A stretch of DNA of 64,000 bases from Necropsobacter rosorum (GTDB lineage: Bacteria > Pseudomonadota > Gammaproteobacteria > Enterobacterales > Pasteurellaceae), in assembly GCA_000751835.1 (NCBI GenBank), contig CCMQ01000003.1:1-64000 (forward strand). The letters are read 5' to 3'. The position numbers and the translations under genes are program-made. Under the pieces are notes generated by a model that was not told the origin of the DNA, ran no database searches, and saw only the letters and a list, made by a program, of their open reading frames with translations. Below are positions 21,070 through 29,716 of the stretch, in pieces (position 1 is the first letter of the stretch; each line of letters starts with the position of its first letter).

Positions 21070-23340
21070 ATGAACAAAGCCTTAATGGTCACGAAACGTG
21101 ACGGAAAACTCGAACCGATTAACCTAGACAAAATTCACCGCGTGATCACTTGGGCGGCGGAAGGATTGGAAAATGTTTCCGTATCGCAGGTCGAACTGCG
21201 TTCGCACATTCAGTTTTACGAAGGCATTCGCACCTCGGATATTCATGAAACCATTATCAAAGCCGCGGCGGATTTAATCAGCAAAGACGCGCCGGATTAT
21301 CAGTACCTTGCCGCCCGTCTGGCGGTTTTTCATCTGCGTAAAAAAGCCTACGGCCATTTTGATCCGCCGCGTTTATACGATCATGTGAAAAAACTGGTGC
21401 GCATGGGCAAATATGATGAAGCCCTGCTGAGCGATTATTCCCGCGAAGAATGGGACGAAATGGACGGTTTTCTCGACCACTGGCGCGATATGACCTTCTC
21501 CTACGCGGCGGTCAAACAGCTGGAAGGCAAATATCTGGTACAAAACCGAGTTACCGGCGAAATTTACGAATCGGCACAATTTTTATACTTATTGGTGGCC
21601 GCCAGCCTGTTTTCAAAATATCCGGCGGAAACCCGTTTAAGTTATGTGCGCCGTTTTTATGACGCCACCTCCACCTTTAAGATTTCTCTGCCGACGCCGA
21701 TTATGTCCGGCGTGCGCACTCCGACCCGCCAGTTCAGCTCCTGCGTGCTGATCGAATGCGGCGACAGTCTGGATTCCATTAACGCCACGGCTTCGGCGAT
21801 CGTTAAATATGTCTCGCAGCGTGCCGGCATCGGCATCAACGCCGGCGCTATCCGCGCCTTAGGCAGCCCGATCCGCGGCGGCGAAGCCTTCCATACCGGC
21901 TGCATTCCGTTTTATAAATATTTCCAGACCGCCGTGAAATCCTGTTCGCAGGGCGGCGTTCGCGGCGGGGCAGCAACGGTGTACTACCCTATCTGGCATC
22001 TTGAGGCGGAAAGTCTGCTGGTGCTGAAAAACAATCGTGGCGTGGAAGACAACCGCGTCCGTCATATGGATTACGGCGTGCAGCTGAACAAATTAATGTA
22101 TCAGCGTCTGATCAAAGGCGGCGATATCACCCTGTTCAGCCCCTCCGACGTACCGGGATTGTATGCGGCGTTTTTCGCCGATCAGGATAAATTCGAACAG
22201 CTTTATCTTAAATACGAACAGGATCCGACTATCCGCAAACGCACGGTAAAAGCGGTGGAAATTTTTTCCTTATTAATGCAGGAACGCGCCTCCACCGGGC
22301 GAATTTATATTCAAAACGTGGATCATTGCAATACTCACTCCCCGTTCGATCCCGCCGTGGCGCCGGTTCGTCAGTCCAATTTATGTCTGGAAATCGCCCT
22401 GCCGACCAAACCGCTGGCACACATTAATGATGAAGAAGGCGAAATTGCGCTGTGTACGTTATCGGCATTTAACCTCGGCGCCATTAACAACCTCGACGAA
22501 TTGGACGAGCTGGCCGATTTGGCGGTTCGCGCTTTAGACGCGCTGCTGGATTATCAGGATTACCCGGTCAACGCGGCGCGGCGCAGTTCGTTAGCGCGCC
22601 GCTCGCTGGGCATCGGCGTGATCAACTATGCGTATTATCTGGCTAAAAACGGCGTGCGTTATTCCGACGGCAGCGCCAACGATCTCACTCACCGCACCTT
22701 TGAAGCCATTCAGTATTACCTGCTGAAAGCCTCGATGAATCTGGCAAAAGAAGCCGGCGCCTGTGAATATTTTAACCAGACCACTTATGCCAAAGGTATT
22801 TTGCCTATCGACAGCTATAAAAAGGATATCGACAGCCTAACGCAGGAACCGCTGCATTATGATTGGGAAAGCCTGCGCAAAGATATTCAGACCTTCGGCT
22901 TGCGTAACTCCACCCTGACGGCCTTAATGCCGTCGGAAACCTCCTCGCAGATTTCCAACGCCACCAACGGTATCGAACCGCCGCGCGGCCATGTCAGCGT
23001 GAAAGCCTCCAAAGACGGCATTTTAAAACAAGTGGTGCCGGATTATGAAAATCTGGGCGAAAATTACGAACTGCTGTGGGATATCCCGAGCAACGACGGC
23101 TATCTGCATCTGGTCGGCATTATGCAGAAATTTGTCGATCAGGCTATTTCCGCCAACACCAATTACGATCCGAAACGCTTTGAAGACGGCAAAGTCCCGA
23201 TGAAAGTGCTGCTGAAAGATCTGTTAACCGCGTATAAATACGGCTTAAAAACGCTCTACTATCAAAACACCCGCGACGGCGCCGAAGACGCTCAGGAAGA
23301 TATGGACGACGGCTGCGCAGGCGGTGCATGTAAAATTTAA
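21070..23340 (+). CDS. nrdA: Class Ia ribonucleoside-diphosphate reductase, alpha subunit
   Basis: NrdA carries the catalytic and allosteric sites that reduce NDPs to dNDPs; it needs the NrdB radical partner. The N-terminal ATP-cone is complete. Cys225 (FSSCVLIECGD) matches E. coli numbering, and the NLCLEI and ALCTLSAFNLG segments hold the thiyl-radical Cys and its partners. TLYYQNTRD near the end contains the two radical-transfer Tyr residues, and CAGGACKI provides the C-terminal redox Cys pair. It is 756 residues long. nrdB is not next to it: a CRISPR-Cas locus intervenes and nrdB starts 13.3 kb downstream. Confidence 0.97.
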   Translation: MNKALMVTKRDGKLEPINLDKIHRVITWAAEGLENVSVSQVELRSHIQFYEGIRTSDIHETIIKAAADLISKDAPDYQYLAARLAVFHLRKKAYGHFDPPRLYDHVKKLVRMGKYDEALLSDYSREEWDEMDGFLDHWRDMTFSYAAVKQLEGKYLVQNRVTGEIYESAQFLYLLVAASLFSKYPAETRLSYVRRFYDATSTFKISLPTPIMSGVRTPTRQFSSCVLIECGDSLDSINATASAIVKYVSQRAGIGINAGAIRALGSPIRGGEAFHTGCIPFYKYFQTAVKSCSQGGVRGGAATVYYPIWHLEAESLLVLKNNRGVEDNRVRHMDYGVQLNKLMYQRLIKGGDITLFSPSDVPGLYAAFFADQDKFEQLYLKYEQDPTIRKRTVKAVEIFSLLMQERASTGRIYIQNVDHCNTHSPFDPAVAPVRQSNLCLEIALPTKPLAHINDEEGEIALCTLSAFNLGAINNLDELDELADLAVRALDALLDYQDYPVNAARRSSLARRSLGIGVINYAYYLAKNGVRYSDGSANDLTHRTFEAIQYYLLKASMNLAKEAGACEYFNQTTYAKGILPIDSYKKDIDSLTQEPLHYDWESLRKDIQTFGLRNSTLTALMPSETSSQISNATNGIEPPRGHVSVKASKDGILKQVVPDYENLGENYELLWDIPSNDGYLHLVGIMQKFVDQAISANTNYDPKRFEDGKVPMKVLLKDLLTAYKYGLKTLYYQNTRDGAEDAQEDMDDGCAGGACKI

Positions 23341-23353
23341 TCCATAAAAAGTG

Positions 23354-23386
23354 CGGTGGAAATTTTTACTGTTTCCACCGTTTTTT
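23354..23386 (+). terminator. nrdA terminator containing a USS
   Basis: The stem CGGTGGAAA/TTTCCACCG is followed by TTTTTT. The left arm overlaps an AAGTGCGGT uptake sequence. It stops nrdA transcription before the cas operon. Confidence 0.8.
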
Positions 23387-23581
23387 ATTGCCCCTAAATA
23401 AGGTTAAGCGCATAAAAACAGGGAATAATAAACTCATTATTGCTTTACGATAAGCAACGGCGCGCCTCTTTCCGCGACATGCTCAAAACCTCTTGCCGCC
23501 GTTCCCTTTACTGAAAGAAAAGTCCATAAATTTTAATCAGTTAAAACAAAAACAACACATTTGCGAAATAAAAAAACGCCA

Positions 23582-23609
23582 TTGAATATATTTTTAAATT
23601 TGCTATTAT
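23582..23609 (+). promoter_or_regulatory. Probable cas3 operon promoter
   Basis: TTGAAT (23582-23587), a 16-bp AT-rich spacer and TATTAT (23604-23609) lie 68 bp before the cas3 start codon. Confidence 0.5.
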
Positions 23610-23612
23610 CTC

Positions 23613-23635
23613 ACACATCTTTTGTAGTAATGTGT
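23613..23635 (+). promoter_or_regulatory. Inverted repeat just downstream of the cas3 promoter
   Basis: ACACAT and ATGTGT are separated by 11 bases, starting three bases after the -10 hexamer, where a repressor would block transcription. The regulator is not known. Confidence 0.35.
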
Positions 23636-23676
23636 TGATATAACGGTTCATTTAACGGCCGAAAGGAGCAAGCGCC

Positions 23677-26106
23677 TTGACTGCAAAATATATCGCCCAC
23701 ATCCGTCGTTCAGACGGCGTTGTGCAATCCGTAGCAACCCACCTTCTAGAAACCGCCGCCATTGCCAAAGCTCTGGCCGAAAAACTCGACCTGGCATCAA
23801 GCGGCGAACTGCTGGGTCTGATGCACGATTTCGGTAAATACGCCGCAGACTTCCTGAATTATATAACAAGCGCCGCCGGTATTGATCCCGACGCCGATGA
23901 TTATGTTTTACCCAACGGCAAAAAAATCGACCACGCTACCGCCGGCGCGCAATGGGTGTATCGTGCACTGAGAAAATACGGTGAACAACACGGCATCGGC
24001 GAATTATGCGGGCAAATATTAGGCCTGTGTCTTGCCTCCCATCACGGCGGGCTGATTGACTGTTTAGATGATAAAGGCAATCCCACTTGGAAAAAACGTT
24101 TTGAAAAAGCAGACGAATTGACCCATTTAGCGGAATGCGAACGCAATGCCGATAAAATCGTCGGGCAAACCGCGCAGACATTGGCGGGAGAAAACCTGAT
24201 TCGTGAACTGTTAAATGCGTTCAAGCCGATTTTGTCCGACAAAGAAACCAACAAGAAAAGCAAAGAATTTTATCTCGGCTGCCTCACCCGTTTTCTGTTT
24301 AGCTGTCTGATTGATGCCGATCGCATCAACAGTGCCGATTTTGAACAGGAACATCAAAAAGATATTCGCCGCCTCACGAAAAAGCCCGATTGGCAAACGG
24401 CAATCAACAAACTGGAAGCCCGCTTGGCAGGCTTTGAAATCCGTTATCCGATCGACAAAATCCGCCGCCGGATTTCAGACCACTGTTTAAAAAGAGCGGT
24501 CGATTCTCAAGGTATTTATACCCTGACGGTGCCGACTGGCGGCGGTAAAACCTTGGCGAGTCTGCGCTATGCCTTGCACCACGCGAAAAAATACGATCTT
24601 GATCGCATTATCTATATTATTCCCTACACCTCTATCATCGACCAAAATGCAGGCACGGTGCGTGAAATTCTCGGCGCGGATTGGGTGTTGGAACATCACT
24701 CCAATCTTGAGCCCGAAAAACAAACCTGGCAGGACAAGCTGCTTGCCGAAAACTGGGATAAGCCGATTGTGTTTACCACTATGGTGCAGTTTCTCGATGC
24801 CTGGTTCGGCGGCGGCACACGCGGTGCGCGGCATATTCACCCGATGACCCGCAGCGTGCTGATTTTTGATGAAATCCAAACTCTGCCGATAAAATGTGTG
24901 CATTTGTTCTGCAATGTATTGAACTGGCTGACAAAATTCGGCAAATCCAGCGCGGTATTGTGTACCGCGACCCAACCGTTGCTGGACAAGCTGCCCAAAT
25001 CGGCATTCGGCGAATTAAAGTTAGCGGAAAATGCCGAGATTATGGGTAAAAACGATCAGTTAAATAAGCTGTTCGATGACTTATCACGCGTGGAAATCCG
25101 CTATCAACCTAAAGCCGGCGGTTGGTCGCCGGATGAGGCAGGTGCGTTTTTATTGGCGCAGTTTCAGACGGCCTCAAGCTGCCTGTTTATCGTGAATACA
25201 AAAAAATGGGCGCAGGATTTGTACCAATATTGCCAAAAACAAAACGTGCCGCCCGAAGCGTTGTTTCATCTCAGCACCCATCAATGTGCGGCGCACCGCA
25301 AAGCTATTTTTGATACCATTAAAACGCGTTTAAAAAATCAAGAACCCGTGATTTGCATCAGTACCCAGTTAACCGAGGCCGGCATCGATCTTTCGATGGC
25401 TTGCGTGATGCGCGCTTTGGGCGGCTTGGATTCCATTGCCCAAGCGGCGGGGCGCTGCAATCGCCATGGCGAAAAAGACGGCAAAGGGCAAGTGTATGTA
25501 TTGAATCTGCAAGAGCCGAGTTTGGCACAGATGTTGCCTGATATTCATCAAGGGCAAATCCATGCCGAGCGCGTATTGCGTGAATTTTCAGGGCAGGATA
25601 TTTTGCAGCCCGCAGCCATGCAGCAGTATTTCCAGTACTATTTTTATAACCGTCGCAGTGAGATGGTTTATCCCGTCAAAAACAGCACGACAGGTTCGCT
25701 GCTGGATTGGTTGAGTGATAATGAAAACAATCCTTACGCCAATAAAAACAATGAACGCACCAAGCCGTTTCCGTTGCTGATGCAATCTTTCAAAAGTGCG
25801 GGACGTACCTTCCAAACAATTGAGGCGCCGACCCGCGCCGTGATTGTGCCGTATGGCGAAGGCAGGGAATTAATTGCTACGTTGTGCGGCGAATGGAATC
25901 CGAAAAAAATGTACCGCACTTTGGCAAAAGCACAGCGCTATAGTGTGAACGTGTTCCCGAAAGTATGGCAACAACTGGAAAAAGAATACGCTGTACATGA
26001 AGTGCAGGCAGGTTCGGGGATTTATTATTTGAAAGATGCGCATTACACCGATGAATACGGCTTGTCGGTTGATGACGCCGGTACAATGATGTTTTATGGC
26101 TTATAA
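23677..26106 (+). CDS. cas3: CRISPR-associated nuclease/helicase Cas3 (type I-C)
   Basis: Cas3 is recruited to target-bound Cascade, nicks the displaced strand and degrades DNA while translocating. The N-terminal HD nuclease domain shows His22, His50-Asp51 (GLMHDFGKYA), IDHATAG and SHHGG. The helicase has Walker A VPTGGGKT (about 285-292), a DEIQ box in LIFDEIQTLP (about 398), CTATQPL and the arginine motif AAGRCNRHGE. The 809-residue HD-helicase order is that of types I-C and I-D-like systems. The start is a TTG with GGAG eight bases upstream. It opens a seven-gene cas order typical of subtype I-C. Confidence 0.95.
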   Translation: MTAKYIAHIRRSDGVVQSVATHLLETAAIAKALAEKLDLASSGELLGLMHDFGKYAADFLNYITSAAGIDPDADDYVLPNGKKIDHATAGAQWVYRALRKYGEQHGIGELCGQILGLCLASHHGGLIDCLDDKGNPTWKKRFEKADELTHLAECERNADKIVGQTAQTLAGENLIRELLNAFKPILSDKETNKKSKEFYLGCLTRFLFSCLIDADRINSADFEQEHQKDIRRLTKKPDWQTAINKLEARLAGFEIRYPIDKIRRRISDHCLKRAVDSQGIYTLTVPTGGGKTLASLRYALHHAKKYDLDRIIYIIPYTSIIDQNAGTVREILGADWVLEHHSNLEPEKQTWQDKLLAENWDKPIVFTTMVQFLDAWFGGGTRGARHIHPMTRSVLIFDEIQTLPIKCVHLFCNVLNWLTKFGKSSAVLCTATQPLLDKLPKSAFGELKLAENAEIMGKNDQLNKLFDDLSRVEIRYQPKAGGWSPDEAGAFLLAQFQTASSCLFIVNTKKWAQDLYQYCQKQNVPPEALFHLSTHQCAAHRKAIFDTIKTRLKNQEPVICISTQLTEAGIDLSMACVMRALGGLDSIAQAAGRCNRHGEKDGKGQVYVLNLQEPSLAQMLPDIHQGQIHAERVLREFSGQDILQPAAMQQYFQYYFYNRRSEMVYPVKNSTTGSLLDWLSDNENNPYANKNNERTKPFPLLMQSFKSAGRTFQTIEAPTRAVIVPYGEGRELIATLCGEWNPKKMYRTLAKAQRYSVNVFPKVWQQLEKEYAVHEVQAGSGIYYLKDAHYTDEYGLSVDDAGTMMFYGL

Positions 26107-26116
26107 AAGGAGCACT

Positions 26117-26848
26117 ATGAACAGCACAATGACCTTTCGTGTCTGGGGACGACAAGCTTTGTTTACCGACCCCATTACCAAAATCGGCGGTGAAAAATTT
26201 ACCTACCAAGTGCCGACGTATGAAGCGATAAAAGGCATTTTGAGGAGCATTTATTGGAAACCCACCCTGATCTGGCATATTGATAAAATTCGTGTCATGA
26301 AGCCGATTCGCACCCAAAGCAAATCCACCAAACCGCTAGATTGGAACGGCGGCAATACGCTGGCGATTTACACCTTTCTGCAAGAGGTGGAATATCAAGT
26401 ACAAGCGCATTTTACTTGGAACGAATATTGGCACGAGCTCAAAGACGACCGTAATCTCGGCAAACATATGGCGATTGCCCGTCGAATGCTGGATCGCGGC
26501 GGACGGCAGGATATTTTCCTGGGCACACGCGACTGTCAGGGCTATGTGGAGCCGTGCCAATTCGGCAGCCCAAGTCGGGATGGCAAAGCAGGCTTTTACG
26601 ATGAAATCGACAATCTCGATTTCGGCTTGATGTTCCATAGCTTCGGCTACCCCGAAGAAACGGGTAAGCACGAATTGATCAACCGTTTTTGGCAAGCCAA
26701 TATGCAACATGGCGTAATCGAATTCCCAAGCGTAAACGATAATACAGGCCGTCTGAAAACCCGTTTTATCCGCAAAATGCAGCCTCACAGACCGTTTAAA
26801 CGAAATATGAAGCCGGTAGAAACCGAGGCAGAGGAGTTGGGATTATGA
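26117..26848 (+). CDS. cas5c: CRISPR pre-crRNA endoribonuclease Cas5c (Cas5d)
   Basis: In type I-C, which lacks Cas6, Cas5c cuts pre-crRNA within each repeat and stays on the 5' handle in Cascade. With the ATG at 26117 the protein has 243 residues, and Tyr46 (SIYWKP) and Lys116-His117 (NLGKHMAI) fall exactly at the catalytic triad positions reported for the Bacillus halodurans enzyme. A ribosome site (AAAGGAG) precedes this ATG, and the start lies 10 bp after the cas3 stop. It overlaps cas8c by four bases (ATGA). Confidence 0.94.
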   Translation: MNSTMTFRVWGRQALFTDPITKIGGEKFTYQVPTYEAIKGILRSIYWKPTLIWHIDKIRVMKPIRTQSKSTKPLDWNGGNTLAIYTFLQEVEYQVQAHFTWNEYWHELKDDRNLGKHMAIARRMLDRGGRQDIFLGTRDCQGYVEPCQFGSPSRDGKAGFYDEIDNLDFGLMFHSFGYPEETGKHELINRFWQANMQHGVIEFPSVNDNTGRLKTRFIRKMQPHRPFKRNMKPVETEAEELGL

Positions 26849-28833
26849 GTTGGATGCAGAAGTTGTATCGGACATACGAAACCGTATCAGGGCAAACCTT
26901 TGACAGCGATGACGAGCCGTTAACCCCGGTCGGCCATACCCTGCAAAACGCCCATATCGTTATCGTACTAAACGGACAAGGCGAATTTCAGACAGCGTGG
27001 GTAATGCCACCGAAAACGGCGATTATGCTGCCGGCCACCGAATCGTCAGAAAATCGCACCAGCGGCGAAGCACCGCATCCGCTGGCAGACAAAATCCAAT
27101 ATGTCGCCAAAGATTATGCCGATTACGGCGGCGGCAAAAAAGCCTATTTCGAAGGTTATCAAAAGCAGTTGCAGGCATGGTGTGATTCGGCATATAAACA
27201 CCCGAAAGTGCAGGCGGTGCTGAATTATATCAGCAAAGGTACGGTTGTCGCCGATTTGGTGCGGACAGGCGTTTTTCAGTTGGATTCAAACGGCAAGGTG
27301 TTGCGCAAATGGGATGCGGAGGGCGCTGCTCCGCTGATTTTTTCCGTCTTGCCGAAAACCAAAGGCGAAATCGAATTCGGTTCGGCATTGGTGTGCTGGT
27401 GTGTGGAAATTGCAGGCGATGTACAGAGCGAAACCTGGACGGATAGCGGCGTGCAACAGTCATGGATAGACTATCTCGGCAGCAGCGCTACACAAAAAGG
27501 TTTTTGTCTGGTGCAAGGCACTGATGCGACGGTTTCCACCATGCACCCGGCTAAACTGCGCCATACGGGTGATAAAGCCAAATTGATTTCTTCCAATGAT
27601 ACGACCGGTTACACCTTTCGCGGTCGCTTTGAATCGGCCGAAGAAGCAGCCAGCGTATCGGCGGAAGTCTCCGCCAAAGCGCATAGCGCCTTACGCTGGC
27701 TGATAGCCCGACAAGGCATCCGCAACGGCGATCAAGTCACCGTCGCTTGGGCGGTCAGTGGCAAGCAAATTCCTTCACCGATAAAAGATATGTCGGATGA
27801 AATTGATTGGGACAATCTGGATATAAGTGCGGTCAAAAATTGCGATGAATTTTTACCTGATACGCCGTCTGAAAATGTCGATTGGTCGGTCAATATCGGA
27901 AAAGCCGCCGCCCACATCATCAAAAAGAAACTGCACGGCTATCAGGCAGCATTAAAAGCCCATGAGCAAATCTCATTATTAATGCTGGATTCCGCAACAC
28001 CGGGGCGTATGGCACTGACCTATTACCAAGAGTTTTTGCCGGCCGATTATTTCGCCAATCTGGATGCCTGGATAGACGATTTTTCTTGGTATCAACGCCA
28101 TAGCATTGAAAAACCGAACGGCAAAAAAACAGACAAACACACCCTTTGGGCGTTCGTGCCACCCTCGCCGTACGCCATCGGCCATGCCATTTATGGACAA
28201 GCATTGAGCGATAGCCTGAAAAAGCAACTCTACGCCCGTTTGCTGCCGGTGATTGCCGGCGGTAAAAACGTGCCGATGCCTTATGATTTGGTGCAACAAA
28301 GTTTTCGGACGGCCTGCAATCCTAACGGCAGCGAGCATTGGGAATGGCAACGCAATATCGGCGTCGCCTGCGCTTTATACAAAGGCTGGCGCGCCCGTCA
28401 TCATGATTTATCAAAAAGGAGGACTTATTCTATGAGCTTGGATATCGAAAACCGCGCGCGCGATTATTTATACGGCAGATTGCTGGCCATTGCCGAAAAT
28501 ATCGAATCCTACGCGCTTTATCTGGCGGAAGAAAAACGCGCCACTACCGCCGAACGTTATATGCAGCGCTTTGCCGAACACCCCTTCGCCACTTGGCGCA
28601 ATATCGAACTGGCGCTGAAGCCTTATCAAGACCGGCTGCGCAACCGTGGAAAAGATACCGGCTCGCAAGCCATCGGCGAAATTATGGAACTGTTCCGACA
28701 TAACGACTTTACTTGCGACGACAAATTAAGCGGCGAGTTTCTGCTTGGTTATCATTGCCAAAAAATGGAAAACAACCGCCAAATTGCCGAGCGCCAAGCG
28801 GCCAAACAAAAGAAAACCGAAACCACTGAATAA
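26845..28833 (+). CDS. cas8c: Type I-C Cascade large subunit Cas8c (Csd1)
   Basis: Cas8c recognises the PAM and opens target DNA in the I-C Cascade complex. The protein is 662 residues, slightly longer than many Csd1 proteins. The opening MSWMQKLYRTYETV, the LWAFVPPSPYAIGHAIYGQ region and the NIGVACALYKGW segment are Csd1-like. The ATGA overlap with cas5c indicates coupling. An internal ribosome site and in-frame ATG at 28432 (Met530) are expected to yield a separate C-terminal small subunit, annotated separately. A USS lies in the coding sequence at 27825-27833. Confidence 0.93.
   Translation: MSWMQKLYRTYETVSGQTFDSDDEPLTPVGHTLQNAHIVIVLNGQGEFQTAWVMPPKTAIMLPATESSENRTSGEAPHPLADKIQYVAKDYADYGGGKKAYFEGYQKQLQAWCDSAYKHPKVQAVLNYISKGTVVADLVRTGVFQLDSNGKVLRKWDAEGAAPLIFSVLPKTKGEIEFGSALVCWCVEIAGDVQSETWTDSGVQQSWIDYLGSSATQKGFCLVQGTDATVSTMHPAKLRHTGDKAKLISSNDTTGYTFRGRFESAEEAASVSAEVSAKAHSALRWLIARQGIRNGDQVTVAWAVSGKQIPSPIKDMSDEIDWDNLDISAVKNCDEFLPDTPSENVDWSVNIGKAAAHIIKKKLHGYQAALKAHEQISLLMLDSATPGRMALTYYQEFLPADYFANLDAWIDDFSWYQRHSIEKPNGKKTDKHTLWAFVPPSPYAIGHAIYGQALSDSLKKQLYARLLPVIAGGKNVPMPYDLVQQSFRTACNPNGSEHWEWQRNIGVACALYKGWRARHHDLSKRRTYSMSLDIENRARDYLYGRLLAIAENIESYALYLAEEKRATTAERYMQRFAEHPFATWRNIELALKPYQDRLRNRGKDTGSQAIGEIMELFRHNDFTCDDKLSGEFLLGYHCQKMENNRQIAERQAAKQKKTETTE
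28411..28434 (+). promoter_or_regulatory. Internal ribosome binding site for Cas11c inside cas8c
   Basis: AAAAAGGAGG (28413-28422) is a perfect Shine-Dalgarno sequence nine bases before an ATG at 28432 that is in frame with cas8c (529 codons downstream of its start). In the protein it encodes the unremarkable LSKRRTY, so the nucleotide signal is the likely reason for its conservation. Confidence 0.8.
28432..28833 (+). CDS. cas11c: Cas11c small subunit from internal translation of cas8c
   Basis: In I-C systems a small Cas11 subunit is made from an internal start in cas8c and lines the belly of Cascade. Here the frame from Met530 gives 133 residues, mostly helical, opening MSLDIENRARDYLYGRLLAI and ending in a charged Lys/Gln/Glu-rich tail. 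The size and helical nature fit Cas11c of other I-C systems, and the ribosome site is stronger than that of cas8c itself. Production as a separate protein is inferred from the site and from what is known of the subtype. Confidence 0.75.
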   Translation: MSLDIENRARDYLYGRLLAIAENIESYALYLAEEKRATTAERYMQRFAEHPFATWRNIELALKPYQDRLRNRGKDTGSQAIGEIMELFRHNDFTCDDKLSGEFLLGYHCQKMENNRQIAERQAAKQKKTETTE

Positions 28834-28858
28834 CCCTAAATAGTGAAAGGAAAACAAC

Positions 28859-29701
28859 ATGAGCTTAACCAAAAAAATCGACTTCGCCCTGATTGTTAAA
28901 GTCACCAATGCTAATCCCAACGGCGATCCTTTAAACGGCAACCGCCCGCGTGCCGATTTTGCCGGCTTCGGCGAAATGACCGATGTTTGCCTGAAACGTA
29001 AAATCCGCGATCGCCTGCAAGATGGCGGCGCAAGCATTTTCGTGCAATCCGACGAAAAGAAAACCGACGGCATGACCAGCCTCGCCAACCGCGCCAAAGA
29101 CAAAAATGTGGGTTTAGGCGCGGAAGCCTTTAACGCTAAAAAAGCCAATAAAGACGAAACCGCCAAAAAAGCCTGTGAAAAATGGCTGGACGTGCGCAGT
29201 TTCGGGCAGGTATTCGCGTTCGGCAAAAGTGACGACGGCGCAGGCGTATCGATTGCCGTACGCGGCCCTGTCACCATCCAGTCGGCATTCAGCGTCGAAC
29301 CGGTCAATATCACCAGCACGCAAATTACCAAAAGCGTGAGCGGCGAAGGCGACGGTAGCAAACGCGGCTCCGACACCATGGGCATGAAACACCGCGTCGA
29401 CAGCGGCATTTACGTCGCCTTCGGTGCTATGTCGCCGCAACTTGCCGAACGCACCGGCTTTTCCGACGCCGATGCCGAAACCATCAAAACCGTGCTAACC
29501 AAACTGTTTGAAGGCGACGCCTCATCCGCCCGCCCCGAAGGCAGCATGCAAGTGTTGAAACTGATTTGGTGGGAACACAACTGCAAAGCCGGACAATATT
29601 CCTCCGCCAAAGTGCACGGCAGCCTGAAAGTGAATACGGACGGCAGTTACGCATTGCACAACCTTGAAGGCTTGATTCCACAGGAAATTGACGGCTTCTA
29701 A
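28859..29701 (+). CDS. cas7: Type I-C Cascade backbone subunit Cas7 (Csd2)
   Basis: Cas7 forms the helical filament that coats the crRNA spacer, seven copies per I-C complex. The 280-residue protein shows the Csd2 signature IVKVTNANPNGDPLNGNRPR near its start and VRGPVTIQSAFSVEPVNI plus GSDTMGMKHRVDSGIYV further on. It starts 25 bp after cas8c with an AAAGGAAA ribosome site and runs into cas4 after 15 bp. Confidence 0.95.
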   Translation: MSLTKKIDFALIVKVTNANPNGDPLNGNRPRADFAGFGEMTDVCLKRKIRDRLQDGGASIFVQSDEKKTDGMTSLANRAKDKNVGLGAEAFNAKKANKDETAKKACEKWLDVRSFGQVFAFGKSDDGAGVSIAVRGPVTIQSAFSVEPVNITSTQITKSVSGEGDGSKRGSDTMGMKHRVDSGIYVAFGAMSPQLAERTGFSDADAETIKTVLTKLFEGDASSARPEGSMQVLKLIWWEHNCKAGQYSSAKVHGSLKVNTDGSYALHNLEGLIPQEIDGF

Positions 29702-29716
29702 AAAAACACTAAAAAA

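Larger units (their letters stand above)
23341..23676. other. Intergenic region nrdA-cas3
   Basis: This 336-bp gap holds the nrdA terminator (23354-23386), about 190 bp without recognisable features, and the cas3 promoter and dyad (23582-23635). It marks the left edge of the CRISPR-Cas insertion; no IS end, integrase or att site was seen. Confidence 0.6.

Noticed and set aside
23354-23386. Possibility that the nrdA terminator is an att site of the inserted CRISPR locus
   Set aside because: No matching copy was found at the nrdB side, and the hairpin is explained as a USS terminator.
23391-23410. Similarity between AAATAAGGT after nrdA and AAATAAAGGT before nrdB as a target-site duplication
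   Set aside because: The match is short and AT-rich and could arise by chance; a ribosome site explains the second copy.
28726-29440. Long minus-strand frames opposite cas8c-cas7
   Set aside because: They lie antisense to cas7, have low-complexity composition and no ribosome site; cas7 has clear family motifs.
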